A stretch of DNA of 64,000 nt from Cognatilysobacter claricitrinus (GTDB lineage: Bacteria > Pseudomonadota > Gammaproteobacteria > Xanthomonadales > Xanthomonadaceae). Positions 18,912 through 27,348 of the stretch are shown here, piece after piece (positions within the stretch are counted from its first letter, which is position 1; each line of letters opens with the position of its first letter). Where the stretch lies: the NCBI RefSeq assembly GCF_045866565.1, contig NZ_BAAFZV010000002.1:1364001-1428000 (forward strand), in the 5' to 3' direction. Below the pieces are notes generated by a model, which searched no databases, had not been told where the DNA came from, and worked only from the letters and a program-made list of their open reading frames with translations. A program made the translations under genes and the position numbers.

Positions 18912-21824
18912 ATGATGTTCAAGACCACCACGCTCCGCGACGCGATCACCCTCGCGCTCGCCGTGGGCAGCGTTGCCGGCACGGGCGTCGCGTTCGCGCA
19001 GGACGCCTCGAGCAATGACAAGAAGACCCAGGAACTGGGCCGCGTCGAAGTGACCGGTTCGCGCATCCGCCGCGCCGAGTCCGAGACCTCCCAGCCGATC
19101 GTGTCGCTCAACCGCGAAGAGATCCAGGCGCAGGGCCTGACCTCCGTCGGCGACGTGATCCAGAACCTCGCCGCCAACGGTTCGACGCTCAACACCACGT
19201 TCAACAACGGCGGCAACGGCGAAACCCGCGTCAGCCTGCGTAACCTCGGTTCGAACCGCACCCTCGTCCTCGTCAACGGCCGTCGCTGGGTCGGTGGCAC
19301 GGGCCTCGGCGGCGCCGTCGATCTCAACACCATCCCGACCGCCGCGGTCGAGCGCATCGAAGTCCTGAAGGCCGGCGCGTCGTCGATCTACGGCTCCGAC
19401 GCGATCGCGGGCGTGGTCAACGTCATCCTCCGCACGGACTACCAGGGCGCCGAGTTCAACGGCTATCTCGGCCAGTTCGACAAGGGCGACGGCTTCAAGC
19501 AGTCCTACGACTTCACCATCGGCACCTCCGACGACCGCTTCAGCGCCATGTTCGGCGCCGGCTACGTCAAGGAAGAGCCGGTCATGGCCGGCGATCGCGA
19601 CATCTCGTCCGTCCCGGTTTTCGGCACGGGTAACGCGTTCGGCAGCACGACCACGCCGTTCGGTCGCTTCGCGCTGTGCCGCGGCACGGTCAATCCGGTG
19701 AGCGGCGCCTGTTCGGTCCCCGAAACCCGCCCGAACGGCACCACCGGCCAGTTCACGTACAACCCCGGCCAGAGCGGCACCAACTGGCGCAACTTCAGCT
19801 CGCCGGCGGACCTGTACAACTTCGCCCCCGAGAACTACCTGCTGACGCCGCAGGAGCGCAAGTCGATCTTCGGCCGCGCCTCGGTGAACGTCACCGACAA
19901 CGTCACGGCGTTCATCACCGCGACGTACAACAACCGTCGTTCGGAGCAGCTGCTCGCCGCAATGCCGATCACGCTCGGCACGGCGACGACGGCAACGCAG
20001 ACGCGCGCCGTCAGCATCAGCCAGTTCAGCATGTACAACCCGTTCGGTGCGCCGGTCTCGCGCGTCCAGCGCCGTACGACGGAAACCGGCGGTCGTTCGT
20101 TCAACCAGAACGTCGACACGTTCGGCTTCAACGGCGGTCTCGAAGGCAGCTTCGAGCGCTGGAACCGTTACTTCACGTGGGACGCGGGCATGGTGTACGC
20201 CCGTAACGACGAGAACGACACGACCAATGGCCTGTTCAACGTCCTTGCGCTGAAGAACGCGCTCGGTCCGTCGGAAATGCGCAACGGCGTGCCGGTCTGC
20301 GTGACCGCTCCCGGCGGCGCGGTCATCCCCGGCTGCGTGCCGTTGAACCTGCTCGGCGCCACCGGTTCGATCACGCCCGAAATGCTGGCCTACTCCTCTT
20401 TCGTTGCGCACGACGAACTGTCGTACAAGATGAAGGACTACTACGCCAACATCACCGGCGAAATCGCCGAACTGCCGGGCGGCATGCTTGCCTTCGCAGC
20501 TGGCGTCGAGAAGCGCACCGAAGCGGGCTACGACTCGCCGGACGCGCTGATCAACTCCGGCAACACGACGGGCAATGCGCGCACGGCCACCCGCGGCGGC
20601 TACTCGATCCAGGAAGCGTACGTCGAGCTGTCGGTCCCGCTGCTCAAGGACATGACGTTCGCCAAGGAACTCGAGTTCGACCTGTCGTCGCGCGTCTCGG
20701 ACTACAGCAACTTCGGCCAGACGGTGAACTCCGCGTTCGGTTTCAAGTGGCGTCCGATCGACGAACTGATGGTTCGCGGCAACTGGGCTGAAGGCTTCCG
20801 CGGTCCGTCGATCCTCGAGCTGTATCGTGGCGTCGCCGACTCGTTCCCGGCGATCCAGGATCCCTGCTCCACCACGTTCGGCGGCAAGTTCAACACGCTG
20901 GACGCGACGCAGAAGGCGCGATGCACCGCACAGGGCGTGCCGGCGACCGGCTACGACCAGGGCAACTCGCAGATCCGCATCAGCGTCGGCGGCAACCCGG
21001 ACCTCGGCCCGGAAACGTCGACCACGAAGACGCTCGGCGTCGTGTGGAGCCCGAAGTTCGTACCGGGTTCGTTCGACGTTTCGCTCGACTGGTGGCGCAT
21101 CGAACTGCGCAACACGATCACGAGCTTCTCGGGTCAGTTCATCCTCAACCAGTGCATCATCCAGGGCGTCCAGCCGTTCTGCGATCAGTACTCGCGCAGC
21201 CCGGGCGGCACGATCAATTCGCTGTTGTCGAGCGGCATCAACATCGGCGCGAACAACGTCGAAGGTTGGGACCTGACCGCGAACTACAAGCTGCCTGAGC
21301 AGGCTTGGGGCAAGCTGTCGTTCTCGCTCGACGCGACGTACCAGTCGCTCAACGAGTCGGACAACGACGCTGACGGCGACATCGACGCCGCCGACGGCAA
21401 CAGCATCGTGGGCCAGTACTTCGACCGCAACAACAACTGGCGCATCCGTGGCAACCTGATGACGCGCTGGGAGAAGGGCGACTTCGGCGCGACCTGGTTC
21501 ACGCGTTACTACTCGCGCCAGACCGAACCGTGCCGCTTCATCGGCGGTCACAACGACTACGGCTTCGGTGAACTCTGCAACGACGCGACAGTGAATGCGT
21601 CGGGCATCGTGCAGGCCGGCTCGAAGAACACGATCGGTGGCACGACGTATAACGACGTCTCCGTCTACTGGAAGGCGCCGTGGAACGCGAAGGTCACGCT
21701 CGGCGTTAACAATGTGTTCGCGAAGGATCCGCCGACGGCGTTCACCGCGTTCGCCAACTCGTTCGATCCGCAGTACGAAGTCCCGGGCCGTTTCTTCTAT
21801 ATGTCGTACAACCAGAAGTTCTGA
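18912..21824 (+). CDS. TonB-dependent receptor 1
   Basis: The 970-residue outer-membrane receptor has a signal peptide (MMFKTTTLRDAITLALAVGS to FAQ). A plug domain follows (ELGRVEVTGSRIRRAESETS, LTSVGDVIQNL, VLVNGRRWVGG, ASSIYGSDAIAGVVNVI), then a long 22-strand barrel ending NQKF with the terminal aromatic typical of barrel insertion. It should import a ligand with energy from TonB-ExbBD; the ligand is not evident and no iron-scavenging genes are near. Residues about 817-828 form a DxDxDGxID loop like an EF-hand or dockerin. The start at 18912 (not 18876) is preferred because TGGGGAA precedes it and the signal peptide begins there. It is the first of two tandem paralogues. A weak TTGACG (18820-18825) / TTAACG (18842-18847) pair may be its promoter. 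Confidence 0.92.
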   Translation: MMFKTTTLRDAITLALAVGSVAGTGVAFAQDASSNDKKTQELGRVEVTGSRIRRAESETSQPIVSLNREEIQAQGLTSVGDVIQNLAANGSTLNTTFNNGGNGETRVSLRNLGSNRTLVLVNGRRWVGGTGLGGAVDLNTIPTAAVERIEVLKAGASSIYGSDAIAGVVNVILRTDYQGAEFNGYLGQFDKGDGFKQSYDFTIGTSDDRFSAMFGAGYVKEEPVMAGDRDISSVPVFGTGNAFGSTTTPFGRFALCRGTVNPVSGACSVPETRPNGTTGQFTYNPGQSGTNWRNFSSPADLYNFAPENYLLTPQERKSIFGRASVNVTDNVTAFITATYNNRRSEQLLAAMPITLGTATTATQTRAVSISQFSMYNPFGAPVSRVQRRTTETGGRSFNQNVDTFGFNGGLEGSFERWNRYFTWDAGMVYARNDENDTTNGLFNVLALKNALGPSEMRNGVPVCVTAPGGAVIPGCVPLNLLGATGSITPEMLAYSSFVAHDELSYKMKDYYANITGEIAELPGGMLAFAAGVEKRTEAGYDSPDALINSGNTTGNARTATRGGYSIQEAYVELSVPLLKDMTFAKELEFDLSSRVSDYSNFGQTVNSAFGFKWRPIDELMVRGNWAEGFRGPSILELYRGVADSFPAIQDPCSTTFGGKFNTLDATQKARCTAQGVPATGYDQGNSQIRISVGGNPDLGPETSTTKTLGVVWSPKFVPGSFDVSLDWWRIELRNTITSFSGQFILNQCIIQGVQPFCDQYSRSPGGTINSLLSSGINIGANNVEGWDLTANYKLPEQAWGKLSFSLDATYQSLNESDNDADGDIDAADGNSIVGQYFDRNNNWRIRGNLMTRWEKGDFGATWFTRYYSRQTEPCRFIGGHNDYGFGELCNDATVNASGIVQAGSKNTIGGTTYNDVSVYWKAPWNAKVTLGVNNVFAKDPPTAFTAFANSFDPQYEVPGRFFYMSYNQKF

Positions 21825-21847
21825 TCCGACGACTCTCGCTCCACCCG

Positions 21848-21877
21848 CTACGGCCCCGAAAGGGGCCGTAGCTTTTT
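21848..21877 (+). terminator. Rho-independent terminator after receptor 1
   Basis: CTACGGCCCC and GGGGCCGTAG form a perfect ten-base stem with a GAAA loop and CTTTTT tail. The same hairpin follows receptor 2, so the duplicated unit includes its terminator. Confidence 0.93.
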
Positions 21878-21920
21878 GGGAAGCCCGTCCCTACGGGGTT
21901 GTGCCCCCGGAAACGGCCGC

Positions 21921-21950
21921 TTGGCGGTCGCCTCTTAACGACCCTTTAAT
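21921..21950 (+). promoter_or_regulatory. Candidate promoter of receptor 2
   Basis: TTGGCG (21921-21926), an 18-bp spacer and TTTAAT (21945-21950) lie about 110 bp before the start. The sequence CTTAACGA within it also occurs upstream of receptor 1 (from 18841), a possible shared control element. Confidence 0.45.
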
Positions 21951-22061
21951 TCTCTGGCGGACCCGATTACCATCGGACCGACCTCAACGGATTGCGTTCT
22001 CCGAGACTCAGCCGGGGGGGTTCCCATGGGAAACACCAAGCCACACTTGGAGAGAGAGAGA

Positions 22062-24986
22062 ATGACCTTTAAGACCACCAGGCTCCGGGACGCGATCACC
22101 TTCGCGCTCGCCGTGGGCGCCGCCGGTACGGGCACCGCGTTCGCGCAGACCGCCACGACCCCGACCACCTCGGGCGACACCAAGCCCGCGCAGGAGCTGG
22201 GCCGCGTCGAAGTGACCGGTTCGCGCATCCGCCGCGCCGAGTCCGAGACCTCCCAGCCGATCATTTCGCTCAACCGCGAGGAAATCCAGGCGCAGGGCCT
22301 GACCTCCGTCGGCGACGTGATCCAGAACCTCGCCGCCAACGGTTCGACGCTCAACACCACGTTCAACAATGGTGGTGACGGCGAAACCCGCGTCAGCCTG
22401 CGTAACCTCGGTTCGAACCGCACCCTCGTCCTCGTCAACGGCCGTCGCTGGGTCGGTGGCACGGGCCTCGGCGGCGCCGTCGACCTCAACACGATCCCGA
22501 CCGCCGCGGTCGAGCGCATCGAAGTCCTGAAGGCCGGCGCGTCGTCGATCTACGGCTCCGACGCGATCGCGGGCGTGGTCAACGTCATCCTCCGCACGGA
22601 CTACCAGGGCGCCGAGTTCAACGGCTACCTCGGCCAGTTCGACAAGGGCGACGGCTTCCGCCAGTCCTACGACTTCACCATCGGCACCTCCGACGACCGC
22701 TTCAGCGCCATGTTCGGCGCCGGCTACGTCAAGGAAGATCCGGTCATGGCCGGCGATCGCGAGATCTCCGCCGAGCCGACCCACGGTACCGGCGTCGCGT
22801 TCGGTTCGTCGACCACGCCGTTCGGCCGTTTCGCGCTTTGCCGCGGCACCTATTCGGCTTCGACGGGCTGCTCCGTGCCCGAGACCCGCCCGAACGGTAC
22901 GACGGGCCAGTTCACCTACAACCCGGGCGGTAGCGGCGCAAACGGTTTCCGTAACTTCTCGACGGCGACCGACCTCTACAACTTCGCCCCCGACAACTAC
23001 CTGCTCACCCCGCAGGAGCGCAAGTCGGTCTTCGGCCGCGCGTCGGTCAACCTGACCGACAACGTCAGCGCGTTCATCACGGCGACCTACAACAACCGTC
23101 GTTCGGAGCAGCTGCTCGCTGCCATGCCGATCGTTCTCGGTTCGGGTCCCGGCGCGAACACGCAGTCGAAGCAGATCACGATCTCGCAGTTCAGCATGTA
23201 CAACCCGTTCGGTGCGCCGGTCTCGCGCATCCAGCGTCGTGCAGTTGAAACCGGCGGTCGTTCGTTCAACCAGAACGTCGACACGTTCGGCTTCAACGGC
23301 GGCCTCGAAGGCAGCTTCGAGCGTTGGAACCGTTACTTCACGTGGGACGCGGGCATGGTGTATGGCCGCAACGACGAGAACGACACGACCAACGGCCTGT
23401 TCAACGTCCTCGCGCTGCGCAACGCCCTCGGCCCGTCGGAAATGCGTAACGGCGTCCCGACCTGCGTCGTCGCCCCGGGCGGCGCCGCGATCCCGGGCTG
23501 CGTTCCGCTCAACCTGCTCGGCGCGCCGGGCGCGATCACGCCGGCAATGCTGTCGTACTCCGGTTTCGTCGCGCACGACGAACTGTCGTACAAGATGAAG
23601 GACTACTACGCCAACATCACCGGCGAAATCGCCGAACTGCCGGGCGGCATGCTCGCCTTCGCAGCTGGCGTCGAGAAGCGCACGGAATCGGGCTACGACT
23701 CGCCGGACGCGCTCATCGCCTCGGGCAACACGACCGGCAACGCGCGTACCCCGACCAGTGGCGGCTACTCGATCCAAGAAGGTTACGTCGAGTTGTCCGT
23801 CCCGCTGCTCAAGGACGTGACGTTCGCCAAGCAGCTCGAGTTCGACCTGTCCTCGCGTATCTCGGACTACAGCAACTTCGGCCAGACGACGAACTCGGCG
23901 TTCGGCTTCAAGTGGCGTCCGATCGACGAACTGATGGTTCGCGGCAACTGGGCTGAAGGCTTCCGTGGCCCGTCCATCCTCGAGCTGTACCAGGGCGTCG
24001 CCGACTCGTTCCCGACCATCGCCGATCCGTGCTCCACGACGTTCGGTGGCCGCTACAACATCCTGACCCCGGAACAGCGCGCGCGCTGCACGGCGCAGGG
24101 CGTGCCGGCCGGTGGTTACGACCAGGGCAATGCGCAGATCCGCATCAGCGTCGGTGGCAACCCGAACCTGCAGCCGGAAACCTCGACGACCAAGACCCTC
24201 GGCGTCGTGTGGAGCCCGAAGTACGTCCCCGGCGCGTTCGACGTGTCGTTGGACTGGTGGCGCATCGAGCTGCGTAACGCGATCACCAGCTTCTCGGGTC
24301 AGGACATCCTGAACCGCTGCATCCTGCAGGGCCTGAGCAACTACTGCACGCTGTTCAACCGCAACGGCACGGGTCAGATCAACGACCTGCTGTCCGCCGG
24401 CCTGAACATCGGCGCGCAGAACGTCGAAGGCTGGGATCTGACCGCGAACTACAAGCTGCCGGAACAGAGCTGGGGCAAGCTGTCGTTCTCGTTCGACGCC
24501 ACGTACCAGTCGCTCAATGAGGTCGACGACAACAACGACGGCATCATCGACGACAACGACAACGGCAACAACGTCGCCAACTACACGCAGAACAACAATC
24601 AGTGGCGCATCCGCGCCAACATGATGACGCGTTGGGAGAAGGGTGACTTCGGCGCCACGTGGTTCACGCGTTACTACTCGCGTCAGGAAGAGTCGTGCCC
24701 GTTCTACTACAACGACTACGGCTTCGGCGAGCTCTGCAACGCGGCTGTGACGAACGCGGCGGGTGCGGTTGACCCGGTGCTGTCGCGTAACTACATCGGC
24801 GCCACGACGTATCACGACGTGTCGGTGTACTGGAAGGCTCCGTGGAACGCGAAGGTCACGCTCGGCGTGAACAACGTGTTCGCCAAGGATCCGCCGTACG
24901 TCTTCAACGCGTTCGCCAATACGTTCGATCCGCAGTACGAAGTCCCGGGCCGTTTCTTCTACCTGTCGTACAACCAGAAGTTCTGA
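22062..24986 (+). CDS. TonB-dependent receptor 2
   Basis: The 974-residue paralogue of the preceding receptor has a signal peptide (MTFKTTRLRDAITFALAVG to FAQ), a nearly identical plug, the same barrel and the same NQKF end. It differs mainly in extracellular-loop segments (for example around SAEPTHGTGVAFGSS and NQWRIRANMM). An acidic loop at about 822-833 (DDNNDGIIDDND) again fits an EF-hand-like pattern. The ATG at 22062 follows GGAGAGAGAGAGA, a strong ribosome site; the in-frame ATG at 22026 is less likely. It presumably imports a related ligand through TonB. A terminator and then a 2OG-Fe(II) oxygenase gene follow on the same strand. Confidence 0.92.
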   Translation: MTFKTTRLRDAITFALAVGAAGTGTAFAQTATTPTTSGDTKPAQELGRVEVTGSRIRRAESETSQPIISLNREEIQAQGLTSVGDVIQNLAANGSTLNTTFNNGGDGETRVSLRNLGSNRTLVLVNGRRWVGGTGLGGAVDLNTIPTAAVERIEVLKAGASSIYGSDAIAGVVNVILRTDYQGAEFNGYLGQFDKGDGFRQSYDFTIGTSDDRFSAMFGAGYVKEDPVMAGDREISAEPTHGTGVAFGSSTTPFGRFALCRGTYSASTGCSVPETRPNGTTGQFTYNPGGSGANGFRNFSTATDLYNFAPDNYLLTPQERKSVFGRASVNLTDNVSAFITATYNNRRSEQLLAAMPIVLGSGPGANTQSKQITISQFSMYNPFGAPVSRIQRRAVETGGRSFNQNVDTFGFNGGLEGSFERWNRYFTWDAGMVYGRNDENDTTNGLFNVLALRNALGPSEMRNGVPTCVVAPGGAAIPGCVPLNLLGAPGAITPAMLSYSGFVAHDELSYKMKDYYANITGEIAELPGGMLAFAAGVEKRTESGYDSPDALIASGNTTGNARTPTSGGYSIQEGYVELSVPLLKDVTFAKQLEFDLSSRISDYSNFGQTTNSAFGFKWRPIDELMVRGNWAEGFRGPSILELYQGVADSFPTIADPCSTTFGGRYNILTPEQRARCTAQGVPAGGYDQGNAQIRISVGGNPNLQPETSTTKTLGVVWSPKYVPGAFDVSLDWWRIELRNAITSFSGQDILNRCILQGLSNYCTLFNRNGTGQINDLLSAGLNIGAQNVEGWDLTANYKLPEQSWGKLSFSFDATYQSLNEVDDNNDGIIDDNDNGNNVANYTQNNNQWRIRANMMTRWEKGDFGATWFTRYYSRQEESCPFYYNDYGFGELCNAAVTNAAGAVDPVLSRNYIGATTYHDVSVYWKAPWNAKVTLGVNNVFAKDPPYVFNAFANTFDPQYEVPGRFFYLSYNQKF

Positions 24987-25010
24987 TCCGGCGCTACACC
25001 GCTCCACCCG

Positions 25011-25040
25011 CTACGGCCCCGAAAGGGGCCGTAGTTTTTT
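25011..25040 (+). terminator. Rho-independent terminator after receptor 2
   Basis: It has the same ten-base stem and GAAA loop as the terminator after receptor 1 (21848-21877), with a TTTTTT tail. Confidence 0.93.
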
Positions 25041-25082
25041 GTGCGCCTTGCGGGTGACGACGTGCGTTGGCACCATCGCTCC

Positions 25083-25760
25083 ATGGCATCTGAAGAACTC
25101 CCGGAACACGCCGAGATCGCATCGATGTTCGCCGTGCCGCTCGCGCAGGCGCGCTTTGCGGACCACGCGACGGTGAATGCCGAACTTAGGGCGCTACTGG
25201 CCGAACGGTCCAAGGATCCGCGAATCGCGAACGCCAGCCCGTCTCTGAAGCAACAGGCGGGCGTCTACGAAAGCCAGTTCAACCTGTTCTCGTGGCCCGA
25301 AGCCTGTGTGCAGAAGCTGCGCGAGTTCTGCTGGACCGAACTCGGCCGGACGATCCAGGCCATCAACGGATATAGCGCCGCCGAGATGGCGAATCTCCGC
25401 ATCTATTCGCACACGTGGTTTCACATCACGACGGCACCCGGATTCGTGATCGCGCACACGCATCCGATGGCGTCATGGTCCGGCGTTTACTGCGTGAGCG
25501 AGGGCGAATCGTCGCCCGATCATCCGGAATCGGGCGTGCTGCGTTTCCACAACCCGCACTACTACAGCAACATGTTCCTCGACCCCGGCAACGCGCGACT
25601 CCAAGCGCCGTATCACCACGGCACGTGGAGCATCCGCCTGAAAGCCGGCCAGCTCGTCCTGTTTCCGTCGTGGGTGTCCCACGAGGTCCTGCCGTTCCAC
25701 GGAAGCGACGAACGCATCACCGTCGCCTTCAACTGCTGGTTCGGAACCAAGGACAGCTGA
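25083..25760 (+). CDS. Putative 2OG-Fe(II) oxygenase (2OG-FeII_Oxy_5 type)
   Basis: The 225-residue protein shows the pattern of the TIGR02466/2OG-FeII_Oxy_5 group: IAHTHPMASWSGVYCV (His125, His127), GVLRFHNP, SWVSHEVLPF (His200) and a late arginine in ERITVAFNCWF (Arg211). In 2-oxoglutarate oxygenases two histidines and an acid bind iron and the late arginine binds 2-oxoglutarate; the acidic ligand is not obvious here. The substrate is unknown. The start at 25083 (MASEEL) was chosen because the upstream extension runs into the receptor 2 terminator. The stop TGA directly abuts the stop of the opposing TPR-sulfotransferase. Its place beside two receptors and opposite sulfotransferases suggests one function. 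Confidence 0.75.
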   Translation: MASEELPEHAEIASMFAVPLAQARFADHATVNAELRALLAERSKDPRIANASPSLKQQAGVYESQFNLFSWPEACVQKLREFCWTELGRTIQAINGYSAAEMANLRIYSHTWFHITTAPGFVIAHTHPMASWSGVYCVSEGESSPDHPESGVLRFHNPHYYSNMFLDPGNARLQAPYHHGTWSIRLKAGQLVLFPSWVSHEVLPFHGSDERITVAFNCWFGTKDS

Positions 25761-27338
25761 TCAGACGGGGAGGACTTCGTCGTACGCGGGCTGCAGCATC
25801 GCGCGCAGCGGCTGCAGCTGCTGCTCGTAGTTTCGCCACACCTGTCCGCGGTCCTTCCTGAAGCCCTGTCGCGCCGTGCCCGCGCTCGGCGTGGCCACGG
25901 TGCCGGAACTGCGCTGGATGTCGACCATCGCGTCTTCGAAGTCCAGCCCGCAATGCGCGGCTACGCGACGTGCCATCGCTTCCGGGTCCTCGATAAGGGC
26001 GTCGTAACTGATGTCGAGCACGCGGCCCGGCAGCACGTTGCGCCAATGCGCCATCGTTCGCCGGTACAGCAGATAGAAGCCCGCGAGTTCCTCGGCGACG
26101 TACGAATACTGCGCGGCGCCGGAAAACAGCTGCCGCAGATTCGAGAAGCACGTGTCCATCGGGTCGCGCACGAGATGGAGGAAGCGAGCCTGCGGCATCG
26201 CCTTGGCGATCAGTCCGACGTTGAGGAAGTTCTGCGGGAGCTTTTCGGTGAAGAACGGCTTGCCGCCACTGAGCCAGCGCGCGCGACGCGCGTAACCACG
26301 CGCGACCGCGTCGAAGTCGGCTTCCGGGGTCGCCCGGACGAAGGCCGCGTCGGGTCCCTTCGGTGTTGCACGATCGAGCGCGAGTTCCAGCTCGGCATGG
26401 AACGCCGTCGTCTCGCCTGCGTCACCGACGAGGCTGTGCCCCGACAGCATTCGCTCGAGAAGCGTGGTGCCCGACCGATGCATGCCGACGATGAAGATCG
26501 GCACGATCGGCTGGTCGACGGTGCTCGTCTGCCCGATGAACTGCGCGGTGCACGTGGCTTCGATCGCGTCGACGAGCGCGCGATCGGTCGATAGGTGGTA
26601 CGGCGTCTGCTTGCGCTTGGCGACGCACCCGCGGGCCAGCGCATCCCACGCTTCGTCGTAGCGCTTGAGTTCGTGCAACTGCTTGTGCAACGCGAACGGC
26701 AGGTAGATCTCTCCGTTTCCGCCGGGCCGCGCGCGCGTGAGCTGCTCCCGGAAGCGCTCGACGTAATTGCGTTCCTCGGTGGCCGGGCGAACACCCGCGA
26801 GCATCATCGAGTTCTGGAACAGCAGCGGATCAGCGCGCAGCGACGCCTCGTAGCAGGCCTCAGCGCGATCGAGCTCACCGCGGAAATAGTGGAAGTTGCC
26901 GCGAACGTGCAGGCATGCCGCATCCGACGGCTTCTTCGCCAGCCCCTGCTCGACGAGCGCCACCGCCTGATCGTGCGCGCCGATGGAACTCAACATCACC
27001 GCGGCCTTCGCGATGATGTCCGCCGGCGCATCGCGACCGAACGACGGCGTCGCCAGGCACTGCGCGAGCGCATCGAACTCGTGGAAGTAGCGAAGTCGCT
27101 GCGCGATCGCGAATATGACCGGCGCGATGGGCGGGCGCTTCTGGAACGCCATCATCGCCGCCTCGTGCGCCTCGCGGTGGCGGCCAAGCTCGGACAGCGC
27201 GGAAGACAAGCCAATGAGCGACGGCGCGTGCGAAGCATCCAGCGCCAGCGCCTGTCGGTAACTGATCTCGGCCCGCTTGAAATTCTTGCGGTCCATGGCC
27301 TGCTCGCCGGCCATCCAGAGCTGATTGGGGTGTGTCAT
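25761..27338 (-). CDS. TPR-containing sulfotransferase
   Basis: The 525-residue cytoplasmic protein has tetratricopeptide-like helical repeats over about 1-240 (such as AEISYRQALALDASHAPSLI and AEACYEASLRADP) and a sulfotransferase domain from about 278. The PAPS 5'-phosphosulfate loop is GMHRSGTTL (285-293) and the 3'-phosphate motif is LVRDPMDTCFS (389-399). Such enzymes move sulfate from PAPS to a hydroxyl or amine; the TPR half probably binds a protein or peptide. The acceptor is unknown. The ATG at 27338 lies 10 bp after the preceding stop, so it is in an operon with the two genes upstream. Confidence 0.88.
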   Translation of the reverse strand: MTHPNQLWMAGEQAMDRKNFKRAEISYRQALALDASHAPSLIGLSSALSELGRHREAHEAAMMAFQKRPPIAPVIFAIAQRLRYFHEFDALAQCLATPSFGRDAPADIIAKAAVMLSSIGAHDQAVALVEQGLAKKPSDAACLHVRGNFHYFRGELDRAEACYEASLRADPLLFQNSMMLAGVRPATEERNYVERFREQLTRARPGGNGEIYLPFALHKQLHELKRYDEAWDALARGCVAKRKQTPYHLSTDRALVDAIEATCTAQFIGQTSTVDQPIVPIFIVGMHRSGTTLLERMLSGHSLVGDAGETTAFHAELELALDRATPKGPDAAFVRATPEADFDAVARGYARRARWLSGGKPFFTEKLPQNFLNVGLIAKAMPQARFLHLVRDPMDTCFSNLRQLFSGAAQYSYVAEELAGFYLLYRRTMAHWRNVLPGRVLDISYDALIEDPEAMARRVAAHCGLDFEDAMVDIQRSSGTVATPSAGTARQGFRKDRGQVWRNYEQQLQPLRAMLQPAYDEVLPV

Positions 27339-27348
27339 GGCTCGATCG

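Noticed and set aside
18876..22061. Upstream ATG starts (18876 and 22026) for the two receptors
   Set aside because: The later ATGs have better ribosome sites and begin directly at the signal peptides in both paralogues.
18258..25007. Antisense open frames of about 1,000 codons opposite both TonB-dependent receptors
   Set aside because: Shadows of third-position GC bias in the receptors. Their repeated Arg/Ala/Asp composition comes from the paralogous sense genes, not from a real protein pair.
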